Source: Onchidella celtica (taxonomy: Eukaryota; Mollusca; Gastropoda; Systellommatophora; Onchidiidae). From it: a stretch of DNA of 64,000 bases. The DNA lies in assembly GCA_963931925.1 (NCBI GenBank), contig OZ007582.1, positions 24,524,224 through 24,588,223 of the forward strand, in the 5' to 3' direction. Shown in pieces: positions 1 through 11,380 of the stretch. Under the pieces are notes generated by a model. That model saw nothing but the letters and a program-made list of their open reading frames with translations, was not told the DNA's origin and did not search any database. The position numbers and the translations under genes are program-made. Position 1 is the stretch's first letter, and the number at the start of each line of letters is the position of its first letter.

Positions 1-54
1 CTAGATTGTGTGTGTGTCAAATACAATCTCAATTTTGACATGCAAAAAGCACCC

Positions 55-250
55 CATTAATGGTCAGGAAAATTGCACCGAACTGAACGCCTTTGAAAGG
101 CATTAAAATATTAATCGTAGCTCTGAAAACTCTTTTCAAAAAGCGGCCGGGACCTCTAACAGACAAACGAACATACATACAGGCCGAACGAACCTCGTAA
201 TGTTATTTCTGGTATCAAAGTACCCTATTTGCACCAATATTCAGCCTGCC
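55..250. repeat. Dispersed repeat copy, related to 33165-33335
   Basis: The stretch around GAACGCCTTTGAAAGG and the following 150 bases is similar in order and wording to 33165-33335 (GAACGCTTTTGAAAGG). I judge this by eye at roughly 70 percent. No termini or coding capacity are visible, so the class is unknown. Confidence 0.35.
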
Positions 251-1835
251 GTTCAACCATTCATGTTTGTTTTTTTTTTATTTTGTATTTGGGTTTAGTG
301 GCTCATCTTGACGCCGTTCGCATTAAATTTGTTTATTTTCTTCCATTTTATCTTATTTAAGCTTGATAATGATACTCAGAGCTGCATCAACTGAAATTTC
401 ACATACAAAATGAAATTGTTTATCTGTAAAGAAAATGCGTTTTGTAAAAAATCTAGGAGGAATTTTTGTAAATGAGTAAATAAAAAATATTTTAAAAAGT
501 CGTGAAATCAACCGTAACAGACAGTATGACTGATTGACATCGACTAAGGTGAGAATGAAACATGAAATAGCTCCAGATAGAAGAAACCTCTACATAAGCG
601 TACAATGCATAAATATATTAAATACACATTGTGTTAATGTTAAATGTATTATCATTATTATATTACTATTATTATTATTATTATTATTAGTTCAACGTTA
701 TGTTACACAGCATTAGGCTACAGCAAGAATTACAAGGAAACATAGGCCTATGGCCTGACAAAATTCGATCGTACTGCCTTATAACTGTGTGTCAGTTCTT
801 TACCAACGCCCTGTCAACATTGACTAAAGACCTAAGATGATGGGTTCGAGATCGTTGATATAAATTCATCACCATCCTCGTATGTCTCCTGCAATTTATA
901 ATGTATCTGCCAAAACCACAGTCTTTGGAATCTGCCCGGGGGCTAAACACGGCTGTCTTGGTTAACACCCAAGAGAAACAGAAAGGAACATTCCAGATCT
1001 TATCTGGAGGAGCCCATTCTCCTGCCGCTCGGCGTCTAGTTCCTCGTTTGCGCTAGCTATCATCGTTTGGAGACATGCAGTAAATTGATTTTAACATTAC
1101 AAAGGCAAAATGAATAAATAAATAAATAAATCACATCTCGAAAATACATTGTCTTTTTATCCCCCCCCCCCCCCAACAACAACCTATTCTCCTAAAAACC
1201 CAGACCCTACTTGAATGATTAATTATAATTTGAAATTTTGTAATGGCAAGCTCATTATTTGGAGACCACGCAAGACCATTAATTCTAACTTCACCATTAT
1301 ATTAATGTAAACCCATTTTTCTCTTCTTTTCGATGGCAATTTTTAAACAATAAACACTTGCCATTCATAAAACAATTACGAACGTTCAATTTTGACGATT
1401 TTGTTATTTAATCTCCATTCCTCTGTGTATACTTTTTGAATATCTTCCCTACCTATGCAAAGTGCATAAGTGGGGGATATCTTCCCATCTATGCATTCTA
1501 TTTATAGTGTCAGAGCTGTCTGATTTAAGAACCAATGAAACGTCGCGAGTTGTCTTATCGATCGATAGAAATGTCAAGGCTTCGCGGGTCACGGCAAACA
1601 CAGCAATCACGGTGGCAACCCTACCAGCCCAGATCTAGAGCTGGTACTACACCAGTCCCCAGTGGGGAGTCTACCACCCCAGCCTCAGCTGTGGCCTGGC
1701 TTAGGTGAACAAAGGTGTTTGGTGTTCGGTGTTTCTTCAGAGCTTTCTGGAAACAGAACTATTGCTTGTCAAAATCGTCCTCTGAATTTCTTGGCCAGTT
1801 TCTTACTTTACAAGAATGAGCTGATAAGTGAATAG
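251..1835. other. Non-coding stretch with simple repeats
   Basis: No gene is recognised. It holds an ATT/TTA microsatellite at about 652-690, an AAAT-type run near 1115-1131 and a poly-C run near 1161-1174. The short frame at 534-716 is largely encoded by the microsatellite. Confidence 0.6.
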
Positions 1836-1919
1836 AGGCATGGGGGTGAAGTGGCGTGATTCAGAGCTGAAGAGGCCAGGCATGGGGGTGAAGTGGCGTG
1901 ATTCAGAGCTGAAGAGGCC
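1836..1919. repeat. 42-bp tandem duplication
   Basis: Two adjacent, apparently identical 42-bp copies run from 1836 to 1877 and 1878 to 1919; each begins AGGCATGGGGGTGAAGTGG. The identity suggests a recent local duplication or an assembly duplication. Confidence 0.85.
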
Positions 1920-2697
1920 ACCCTCTGACAAGTACCGAAATACGGCATTATTTTCACAACCAAATGTTACGGACTTGACTACATCATTGTTAAGCTCATG
2001 ACTTGATTGTTATTCGGGTGGTGTAAACTCGATGGCAGTGAGAGGAGAAAAGCTCATTATAAGCTTATTATTTTTATACTGGAGAATAAACAAACTGACG
2101 CCCCTTCCGGGATTTACAATTAAAAAATAACAACAAACCAAAGCAAGTAAATAGTTCTTTCGTATAAATGACAACTTTCCCTCGTATCTTTCTAATACTT
2201 CTAATTCCCTTAGTGTATGCTGACAGAAATTAGGCTACTTACATCTTAGTACTACCCTTTGCTAGATCCCCGTCTGACTTATTTCCCCAGTTTCTCATAC
2301 TTTAAAGCTCTTGCTTTCTTGTTTACAATTCTGAGGACCACCCCTGTGGGTACTAAGATAATAATATGATACTAAAAGAATATTATTCTGAAGCTCAAAA
2401 TCGGTGTTGGCAACGCAGGCAAACGATAGCAACGATGCTAACTCCGTTCCTAAGTAACCCTGGTGGCCAGTGACCATCCTGTTTAATGTTAGAAATTGAA
2501 TAACAAATGGGACTTGTGGTGTACCCTGCCTTACCAGGTGATCATATAATACATGAGCACAAGATCTGAAATTGTTTTTCGAAAAATTTTGGGTGGGGCT
2601 GACTGTAAAGATTAAGAAACACAGTTACAGTTGATTCGCTGCAGCAACCCTAACTTTTAATCTGGCCCTAAATCTAATCCTAACCGCCAATTCAATT

Positions 2698-3830
2698 GTC
2701 ATTAGATATCTCATCAGTCAAAGCTCACACACCCTCATATCTGTGTGATAGAAATCTGGATCTAGATTTAATTATCATTAGGCTACATATCTCAGCACTC
2801 AAGGCTCACACTCTCCTGTTATGCAATATATAAATCTAGATCCAGATTTAATTATCTTTACAAATTACATATCTCATGACTCAAGGCTAACAATGTCATA
2901 TCTGTGTGATATAAATCTAGATCTAGATTTTAGATCTAGATTCAATTGTCATTAGATATCTCATCACCCAAGGCTCACACTCTCATACCTGTATGGTACA
3001 AATCAAGATCTAGATTTAAATATCATTACACATTTATTATCTCATCACTCAAGGCTCACACTCTTATACCTGCATGGTATAAATCTAGATCTAGATTTAA
3101 ATATCATTACATATCTCATGACTCAAGGCTCCCACTGTCATACCTGTGTGATATAAATCTAGATCTAGATTTAATTATCATTAAGTATCTCATGACTCAA
3201 GGCTCCCACTGTCATACCTGTGTGATATAAATCTAGATCTAGATTTAATTATCATTAAGTATCTCATGACTCAAGGCTCACACTCTCATACCTGTGTGAT
3301 ATAAATCTAGATCTAGATTTCATTATCATTAAGTATCTAATGACTCAAGGCTCACACTCTCATATCTGTGTGATATAAAGCTAGATCTAGATTTCATTTT
3401 CATTAAATATCTCATGACTCAAGGCTCACACTCTCATACCTGTGTGATATAAATCTAGATCTAGATTTCATTATCATTAAGTATCTCATGACTCAAGGCT
3501 CCCACTGTCATACCTGTGTGATATAAATCTAGATCTAGATTTAATTATCATTAAGTATCTCATGACTCAAGGCTCACACTCTCATATCTGTGTGATATAA
3601 ATCTAGATCTAGATTTCATTATCATTACATATCTCATCACTCAAGCCTCACACTCTCATATATCTGTGTGATATAAATCTAGATCTAGATTTAATTATCA
3701 TTACATATTTCATCACTCAAGCCTCACACTCTCATATCTGTGTGGTATTGATATAGATTTAATTATCCTTACATATCTCAAGACTCACCCTCTCATATCT
3801 GTATGATGCTGGCTAGATCTAAGCATAATT
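2698..3830. repeat. 74-bp satellite-like tandem array
   Basis: About 15 head-to-tail copies of a 74-bp unit are present. Each contains ATCTCATGACTCAAGGCTC, a CATACCTGTGTGATATAAAT stretch and a palindromic AGATCTAGAT core. The central copies (3121, 3195, 3269) are spaced exactly 74 bases apart, while both edges decay; degenerate relatives reach about 4080. The plus frame at 2946-3230 is repeat-encoded and not a gene. The array lies downstream of the THAP exon on its strand, so it may sit in that gene's first intron. Confidence 0.92.
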
Positions 3831-4341
3831 TTATCTTTCATCGCTCATGGCTCAATCTCTCATATTTATTGCTGCTGGTCAACAGCTCTGTGATAGGAGA
3901 TTAGATTTAATTAGGCCTATGATTTCATATTTTATTATTCATATCTGTGTAATACAGATACATTGAATTATTATGTTGTATCTCACAATTCAAGGCTCAC
4001 TCTCTGTCTCTCATACTGCTGCAATTCAACATCTGTGATTCCATACCTCATCACTCAGGACTCACTTCCTCATACTAGATCTACTGCATTCTGGCTATCT
4101 CTGGTGAATTTTAATCAGTAGCCTATCTTGCCAGTGCATCATCTTCAATTCATTGTAGGCCACAGTGTAAATCTAGAACTGCATAAAAGCAAGTCAACAG
4201 GAAACTTTTTAATTGTAACTGAGATTTATTAGTGGGTGACTTTATTGTGCGGTAAAAATGAAGATAACCGCATTCGCTAGACCTCTAATCTTACAGCTCT
4301 AACTAGCCTGCAGAGTGGAGAAATGTACATTGCACATATCT

Positions 4342-4369
4342 GATCTAGATCTAGATCTAGATCTAGATT
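4342..4369. repeat. (AGATCT) short tandem repeat
   Basis: Several uninterrupted copies of the hexamer GATCTA. The same motif forms the core of the neighbouring 74-bp satellite and recurs at 10441-10463, 27528-27540, 34447-34464 and 34746-34775. Confidence 0.9.
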
Positions 4370-4443
4370 CTAATTCTTCTGTGACGGAAATGACGGGCTT
4401 ACTTTCATCACGTTATCCATAAATTATTAAAACTGACAACTAC

Positions 4444-4681
4444 CTGAGATGAAGTGCTCGGCACAAACAGAATGGGTCGACTCACTTTTTTTAATGTCTA
4501 GATCTAGACTATATCTGCTGGTTGGTAGCTTGCCAACCATACCACAGTCGAACGACGTTCGGTCAATTCTTTCACATCCTTTCCTTTGTTTACACGAATG
4601 GTGGGGAATCTGACCAACTTTTATCCATCCTTTCCACCCCTGTCGCGCGTAGCAATCAACGATAATGCAGCTAGTAGGCAT
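4444..4681 (-). CDS. THAP-type zinc-finger protein, first coding exon (partial)
   Basis: THAP domains bind DNA through a C2CH zinc module, and the family includes host regulators and P-element-derived transposases. The predicted start is the ATG at 4681-4679, giving MPTSC, which matches the usual family start (Met-Pro-x-x-Cys at the extreme N-terminus). The second Cys of the first pair follows in CIIVDC, and the distal pair is in VCAEHF, matching the familiar Cys-x-x-His-Phe. The exon ends ATCTCAG followed by GTAGTT, a good donor at 4443, straight after the C-x-x-H motif. An alternative ATG four codons upstream is less family-like. The central Trp and AVPTIF box are not clearly seen, the latter presumably being in the next exon, which I could not locate. 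Its function cannot be inferred further. Confidence 0.7.
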
Positions 4682-4744
4682 TTTAGTTAACAAAACCGCT
4701 TCAATATAATTATCTCTAAGTTACACTAATCAGCTGATCCACCG

Positions 4745-4880
4745 GCCAAACAATCGCGATGGCGGAAAAAGAAAACAAAAGCACAATGTGACGTCATGCA
4801 CATTCTACCTATAAGTTAGCCTATAGTTGGCCGATGACGGAGCGGGAAATGCCTCATACTGCGCATGCGATACTTTATTA
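4745..4880 (-). promoter_or_regulatory. Probable promoter of the THAP gene
   Basis: Just upstream of the THAP start lie a YY1-like GATGGCGGAA (4758-4767) and a perfect CRE, TGACGTCA (4789-4796). A second GTGACGTAG-like half-site is near 4910. There is no TATA box. This arrangement fits a housekeeping-type promoter. A divergent plus-strand transcript is possible, but no coding start on that side was convincing. Confidence 0.45.
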
Positions 4881-5139
4881 TCGTCACAAAGGGTGAGGTG
4901 GTGACGTAGAGCTTTGTTTGGCTTTCCGGCAAGGCAGTGTAAAAAAGATTCTCGCGACCCGACCCATACGCAAGCGCAACTCCGGTTCTCAGTGTGGTTA
5001 GTGATTCTGATGTCAGTGGCGATACATCATCAGGTAGGCCACTGGGGCACCCACAGCACTTGTCACGCATTCATGTCAGCTTTCACCTGGCTAGAAGACA
5101 ATGTGTACAGACATGATGTTGATGTACAGCTTTGGTAGC

Positions 5140-6727
5140 AAAATTGTTATTGTATCTTTTGTGAGTCAATGTCATAGAAGTGACAAATCCTCTGTTGCCA
5201 TTTGGCTTTCACGAACTGGCCCACTGCTGCCCAAACTCAGATTTTGAACTAAAATGAACAAACATAATTATATTGCCATAATGCATTTCGTCACCAGACA
5301 CATAATTATGTCGTCAAAATCTATAACAGATAAACTGATTTGCCATGGTCTTGCCCCCAAAAAGGGGGAGGGAGTGGAGCTCATGCACAGTACAAATTTA
5401 ATGATATTGATATTAACCTGCCCCATTGCTTATCCAGGCATCGCACCTGGGTGTCTCCCGACACAAAATGGCTCGTGTTTTTGCCATCTTTCTTTCTCTC
5501 CTCTTCCGTGTGTGTGTGTGTGTGTGTTTCTTTGTGGGTTGTTGTTTTTTTTCAAGCTACTGTCTGTTGTGTCAATCGCCATACTCTGTGATCTTTTTTA
5601 TTGTCGATGTTCTTAAAAGAATTGTAACTACATTGTATTTCCAACACCAAAAACAAGCTGTTTTAAATTCTGATCTTGATAGGTTTAGAGAAGGGATGGA
5701 AGGGTATATGTGTGGGAGGAAAATAATGGATCGACAGAGTAATAAAAGCTTTGCCACTTTAATACACAAATAATACGAATTTTTTTTTTTTTTTAGCAAA
5801 TTACTCGCTAAACATCTGATAGCAATATCATACATCTCGCTGTTAAAAAGGAGCGACTTCAACACTACAATGACGTTGGTCATGGCTTTATGCACTTGAT
5901 GGTAGACCCGGGTATCTCAGGCGATCTAAAGGACGTAATTCAAACACGCCAGTGCAGTTTTCTGCGTCACTGTAGGACGAAATCTACAATAATGGTTAGG
6001 AATGATCTCAGACAAGCAGAAGTTTATCTGAGGTTTGTTTAAGCATTTTTTTAAAATATAATTATATTTTGTTAAAGGTCGTCATGTTGTCTACACAAGG
6101 GATCATCTTGTGGGAATTATTACGTCAGACAATTATTTTATGAAAACAATCACTTGATTATCCATGCGGCACCTTACAGGACTTAGAACAATGTGAAATA
6201 TCAAGACAGACACATTCTGAAATAGTAAAATACTGAAATGATAAATTCAATTGTAATGCAGCTAAATTTACATTTTACTGTTTACAGCCAGCTGGAATAT
6301 TACGCCAATATTACACAAGCTGGTGTACAGGAAAAGCAAGATTTTTCTTTCTGTCTTTTTCCTGTAGAATTTAACATCGACATAAAAATTTCGCAGAAAT
6401 TTAGGTTGGGGATCCTGATTCAATCTAGATTCGGACCTTGGACATCTGGTATCCAGATCAAGGCCTTAAATGTTGAGCCACTGAACCTTGAAATCAGCCT
6501 GGGTGTGAGGAAGTTATTCATTCATTGCAGAGTCCAGTGTCAATCACCGCACCATCTCGCATCAGACGACCATCCATTCCTTCTATCTTCAGGAAGCCGG
6601 ATGTCTTTTATCTCCCATATACTTAACACCCCCCCCCCCCCTCATTGGAACTACCCACTGCTAATTTTCATGTAACTACAGTAGCCCCACAGTGCGCCTA
6701 GTGTCTGCATCTTTTGTCTACTTGCCA
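5140..6727. other. Stretch without recognisable genes
   Basis: Overlapping frames at 5254-5773 run through TG and T-rich simple sequence, and the frame at 6238-6675 ends in a poly-C-encoded proline run. None shows a domain, splice pattern or family resemblance that I recognise. Confidence 0.5.
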
Positions 6728-7281
6728 CCCTGTGGCAATGCTACTGAACGCCCTGTGGCAATGCTATTGAACGCCCTGTGGCAATGCTACTGAACGCCCT
6801 GTGGTAATGCTATTGAACGCCATGTGGCCATGCTACTGAACGCCCTGTGGCAATGCTATTGAACACCCAGTGGCAATGCTACTGAACGCCCTGTGGCAAT
6901 GCTACTGAACGACCTGTGGCAATGCTATTGAACGACGCCCTGTGGCAATGCTACTGAACGCCCTGTAGCAATGCTATTGAACGTCGTATGGCAATGCTAT
7001 TGAACGCCCTGTGGCAATGCTACTGAACGCCCTGCAACAATGCTATTGAACGCCCTGTGGCAATGCTACTGAACGCCCTGTGGCAATGCTACTGAACGAC
7101 CTGTGGCAATACTATTGAACGCCCTGTGGCAATGCTATTGAACGCCCTGTGGCAATGCTATTGAACGCCTTGTGGCAATGCTACTGAACGCCCTGTGGCA
7201 ATGCTACTGAACGCCCTGTGGCAATGCTATTGAACGCCCTGTGGCAATGCTATTGAACGCCATGTGGCAATGCTACTGAAC
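6728..7281. repeat. 23-bp minisatellite, about 24 copies
   Basis: The unit is CCCTGTGGCAATGCTACTGAACG, given here by its key parts: CTGTGGCAATGCTA, then C or T, then TGAACG. Twenty-four copies can be counted, and one junction carries three extra bases near 6935. Copies differ mainly at the C/T position, which often alternates between neighbours. No gene overlaps it. Confidence 0.95.
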
Positions 7282-7830
7282 CAAATATCCTGTCAAATAA
7301 TTTAAAAAACCATGGATAAGTCACTGAACACGTGATGACAGACAGACAAACAGGAGACGGCACGGACAGATACACAAAGGGAAGACAGACAGACAGACAG
7401 ATAGAGGGGAGATATAAATCTGCAATATATCTTAGTGTTGCAATTATCCTTATCTCCACTCCACGTGATCATATATTATAACCTTTAAGTATTGACGTTA
7501 ATGACCTGACATGCGTCTGACATTGTTTTACGACCATTGTATGCGGCATACAAATAAAGATGCGTTATGAATAGTGTAACTTTCTTCTTCGGTACTGGTG
7601 GATTGCAATTCATATCAAATGCACCCGACTGGGCAGCATAAACAACGGGAAACTTACTGAATGTCGTGATTTTACGCATTTTTGCGTAACTTAGAAACGT
7701 TTATTTTGGACAAACCAAACAAACTTTCAGTCTTGAGCTCGTGTGACGGCTCAGCAAATGTGACACAGTGCTAACAAATTCCACAAAAACAGAGACACGT
7801 TTAAAACAGTATCAGATTGTAACTATGCTG
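7282..7830. other. Non-coding stretch with GACA microsatellite
   Basis: A short GACA/GACAGACA run lies at about 7382-7402. The frames in this interval are short and unrecognised. Confidence 0.5.
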
Positions 7831-7837
7831 CGATAGT

Positions 7838-8196
7838 ATGACCCTGAAGTAAAGAAAATTGCTTTGAGAGCATTTAAATATCATGAACGAGAAGTTCAAA
7901 AACAAATTCTCCAAATTTCTTTAAACTACTCCCTGGGTGAAGCGCATATGTGTATATTTTGCTGTAAAAACCACCATACACAAATGCTGGCAGAATGGGC
8001 TGCCAGAAATGAATAAAGATACATGTAGCTTGAAGAGCCGAAAGCAATCTTAGACACCTTTGACCTTGACAAAGCTATTCGGCTCTTCCAGCTACATGTA
8101 TCTTTATTATTTATTATCTTTAGAATTTGTTTTTGAACTTCTCGTTCATGATATTTAAATGCTCTCAGAGCAATTTTCTTTACTTCAGGGTCGGAC
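7838..8196. repeat. Long inverted repeat (hairpin locus)
   Basis: The outer arms pair over about 65 bases, 7838-7904 with 8127-8196; both contain GCATTTAAATATCATGAACG or its complement. A second inner pair is formed by 8012-8036 and 8075-8107 around ACATGTAGCT. A roughly 100-base unpaired segment lies on the left side and a 40-base loop in the middle. The arms read in translation as a charged peptide (DPEVKKIALRAFKYHER), which may be a captured exon piece or chance. No clear target duplication was found. Confidence 0.8.
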
Positions 8197-8587
8197 TGGG
8201 TGTCTCCCGACCATGCTCCCGACACACAAGCGAAGTATACCTTACTTTAAAATTACTGAGACTTAATTTTGAGACAGAGTCAAGAAAGCACCAAGAGAGA
8301 AATTCTCTGTTCGTCACTGAAGATCTCGGGGCTCAAGTTCCAGTTCACAAGAAGTGGAAGAATATTCCTAACGGAGAGGTCAGAAACAAGATGCAAATAC
8401 CCTATGTGAATAGAAACAGTTTATTTTGGACTTCATGACTTCATGGGAATGTTTAACGGGACTGGCGAAATTGACACACATCCTGGTGGCGCCGATTTCC
8501 GAGGTTTCACTCTACAGATAGGAAAATCAGAAGCAGATTATGAACGAAATCAAATATGAAGTGTCCCTTTGCGTTTGGTGTGTACCA

Positions 8588-8950
8588 CAGACTAATAAGT
8601 TAACCAGACTGGAAACACGAGCTTCGGGCTGTGTCGTTTTTTACGGAATTTCCCGAGAGGCGGCCGTATAACCAACATGGCCGCCGCACGGGAAATTCCG
8701 ATTCTAGTTCTATCTGCAGTAGGAATTTCTCTTTATTTTTGTCAAGATTGGTTGTACATGTATTAATTTCTCGGTGCGGAACCAAACTTCCGCGTTCAGT
8801 AGGCGCGTCATAATGGTGTCATTCAAAATTGTAGCTATGCTGAAGCGTCGGTCGTTACCGTAAACCTAATGTGGCGGATGGTTCATGACCTTTCGCTGTT
8901 TTGTGACGTCACACAATGGGATCATCCAGTCTGGGTATTTTATTAGTCTG
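8588..8950. mobile_element. MITE with 12-bp target-site duplication
   Basis: The termini are inverted: CAGACTAATAA at the left and TTATTAGTCTG at the right, with CCAGACTGGA/TCCAGTCTGG just inside. Direct repeats TGGTGTGTACCA flank both ends (8576-8587 and 8951-8962). Inside are a further inverted pair, CGGAATTTCCCG and CGGGAAATTCCG (about 8644-8699), and a CRE (TGACGTCA, about 8903-8910). There is no transposase frame. The CAG-type ends recall hAT elements, but a 12-bp duplication is longer than the usual 8. Confidence 0.82.
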
Positions 8951-9600
8951 TGGTGTGTACCAAGTTCAATATCCACGTACACAGGGCACCTATGTAACAA
9001 GCTTGCTACCAGCCTAGAGACAGAATATTATATATCAGTGCAACAAGAGTAATCACAGCTGAGATCTAAGTAACTATAGTTTCAAATAATATTGCCTATA
9101 GGGCTGATGTGGTGACGTCATTTCCGTTGTTACTTTTTTGTCCCTTCAAGATGTTAAAGACCGTATTGCATTCAAAATCACAAAAATTTCTTTGGTCCAA
9201 CATTGTTTAGTATAATACAATGGTTCTCAAAGTAGGTGATATCGCGCCCCCCCCCCCCCCACGGGGCGAGTTTAATTTCCAAAAAGGGGCGAAAACGAAG
9301 AAAAGGGCTACAAGGGGGTGAAAACGATGAAGAGAGGCTATTAGGATTGGGGGGGGGGGGTGGAGAGCGAAAACATGAATGGAGGACGATTTGGGGACAA
9401 ACATGAGGCAGCCACTGACTTGTTCAACGGCACGTAAAGATGGACTTTATGGACAGAAAATGCCTGTTTTCTTGTGCCATACAAAAATGTGTTCTGTTTT
9501 GGGATGAATAATTAACATGCCTGTTATCTATATATTAAAATTGGACGGTTGTACTCTATAGCTGAAAAAACTACTGAACGTAGAACCTTGAACCTTGAAC

Positions 9601-9775
9601 CTAGGCGATGTCCCTCCACTGCAGGATGTAGCCCTCTGACAATGCCTTCCATTTGCTTCGATCTTGCGCACTCCTTGTCCAGGTCGCACCCTCTGTTCTT
9701 GTGATGTCGTCTCTGCATCGTCCTACTGGCCGTCCTCGTGATCTTCTCCCCGTCCTCTACTGAACGTAGAGCCAT
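9601..9775 (-). pseudogene. RTE-clade LINE, 3' end of reverse transcriptase frame
   Basis: On the minus strand the frame reads DDITRTEGATW, then QDRSKWKAL, then EGYILQWRDIA and a stop, with one or more frame breaks upstream. This is the usual C-terminal signature of RTE-type LINE proteins (D-D-I, then W, then D-R-x-x-W). A GGTTCAA duplication follows the stop. It is a dead fragment inside the hAT-like element. Confidence 0.7.
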
Positions 9776-10553
9776 GAAAAAATTACTGAAAGTAGTTCAA
9801 AGGCTGAGCAAGGTTTGCATCAATTCATTTTAAGGATGCAACAACCTTGAAAATTTAGAAAAATAGAAAACAAAATGGGCCGTTCGAGGTTTTCCGATTC
9901 GTCATTTTTACAGCTCAGACAGGGCCGAATGTAGTAAGATATCTTGGTAACTTGAAACTTTGGTCACCTAAGGCTCAGGAACCGCATCACACTCAGGCTT
10001 CAAACTTTGCACAACAGCATATTATCAATGCGAAATTAACATGGGCTATATTAGAAATTATGAAAGGTTCAGGCTTCTACGTTTCATTTTTCATTGTTTC
10101 GGCATCATTTAAATCTATTTCGAGTCATGGTTCGCCATTTTAAGGTTTCGTTATCACTTCCTGCGATGCGTTCACTATCAAACACACTAACCCGTGCGCA
10201 AATCATGCTATTGTACGGGACGCGCAGGGTGTCAAGTCACAAAGGCAGAGCAGTAAGACTTAATTAAAAACAAACAAACAAAAATGAAATAAACAAATAG
10301 GAACAGGCAAGATGAAGCAGGTCCATAATAACCACCCAGAACTGAAACTAATATTCAAACCGATTTATCCCGGGCAGGGCTGGGGACCTCAGCTAGTCAT
10401 TAATAAGGCTTTGAAAATCTTAACATCACAATATTTGTTTCTAGATCTAGATCTAGATCTAGTCTGTTTTCTCCTGAACTGTATCTGTTGGGTTTGAGGA
10501 GGGATTTTTGGGGAAGGGAGTTGGGGTGGGGCGATGACAGAAAATTTGAGTCC

Positions 10554-11380
10554 TAAAGCTATGTTTTCATGTGTAGGGAAACGGCAAGACCCCTTTCACA
10601 TGGCGAGGGTGAAAATTGCACCCGCGCATAGATATTTCCACTTTCAAATCCTATTTTACATTGTACCGTGGTGAATATGGACAGTGATCGGTTTCTCCTC
10701 CAATATCTTGTATTTGTGACAGAAGAGAAGGAGAAGGCACAGGTGTACATTATCGATGTATCCGTTGATGGACGAAAGAACTTGTTCCACACAACAGTTA
10801 CTGGCCCCCCTTGCACTAATGATATGAGCAGTTCTATATCAATATCTGCATCCATATTGTTTCTTTAAAAAATTTTTAAAAAGGAATCAAAATGAAATAC
10901 AGGATAAAACCCGCACACACATAATATCGAGTTGAAATTGTACACAGTATGCAGGAATTTGTCCTCGGACCTATGTGCGGACGCGGGTTTTGCCCGCTAT
11001 CATTGAAAAGCATATCCCATTCCACCTATGTTCGGGTGAGGTCCGCAAAAGACCATAGGGCGCCCGCGCAAACATTTCGCCCGCGCACGAGCACGGCCCG
11101 CCTCCACGCTGTATGAAAGGCTCCATTGAAAAACTCAGCCCTAAGTTTGCGCGGGCCCAGCACATAAGTGCGGGCGCGGGTGCACCCACCCTCGCCGTGT
11201 GAATGGGGTCTGACGAAAACGCCAAAAAAAAAAAATGCATCTAGTAGTGAAAAGGAAGAATGTTTCCATGTGTGCGGAAATGGCGTTTCCATGTACATGA
11301 AAATATTCTTTCTATTCTCACAAGGTTTTTGACGTTTCCGTAGCCCTTTCCGTTTCCGTACATTTGAAAACACAGCTTTA
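10554..11380. mobile_element. Inverted-repeat element nested in the hAT-like element
   Basis: The left end TAAAGCTATGTTTTCA and the right end TGAAAACACAGCTTTA are inverted repeats, followed on each side by GGAAACG-type sequence. A second inverted layer, GACCC(C)TTTCACA-GGCGAGGGTG, occurs near 10589 and, complemented, near 11187-11210. There is no transposase. Frames such as the minus one at 11026-11373 show no family resemblance. Confidence 0.6.

Noticed and set aside
2946..3230. 94-codon plus frame
   Set aside because: It is encoded by the 74-bp satellite, with the same peptide repeated in step with the array.
4816..5138. Frames on both strands next to the THAP promoter, including a Ser/Asp-rich stretch before CAG-GTAGGCC
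   Set aside because: The Ser/Asp-rich frame has a stop at 4940 and no ATG, and the others show no domain; a divergent first exon is not supported.
6728..7281. CRISPR-like array of regular repeats
   Set aside because: Units are contiguous with no spacers and the DNA is eukaryotic; it is a minisatellite.
7926..8225. 99-codon minus frame
   Set aside because: It spans the hairpin locus, with its N-terminal part duplicated in inverted form; no domain and no promoter are seen.
11026..11373. 115-codon minus frame
   Set aside because: It lies in a nested inverted-repeat element, shows no domain, and an overlapping frame is also open.
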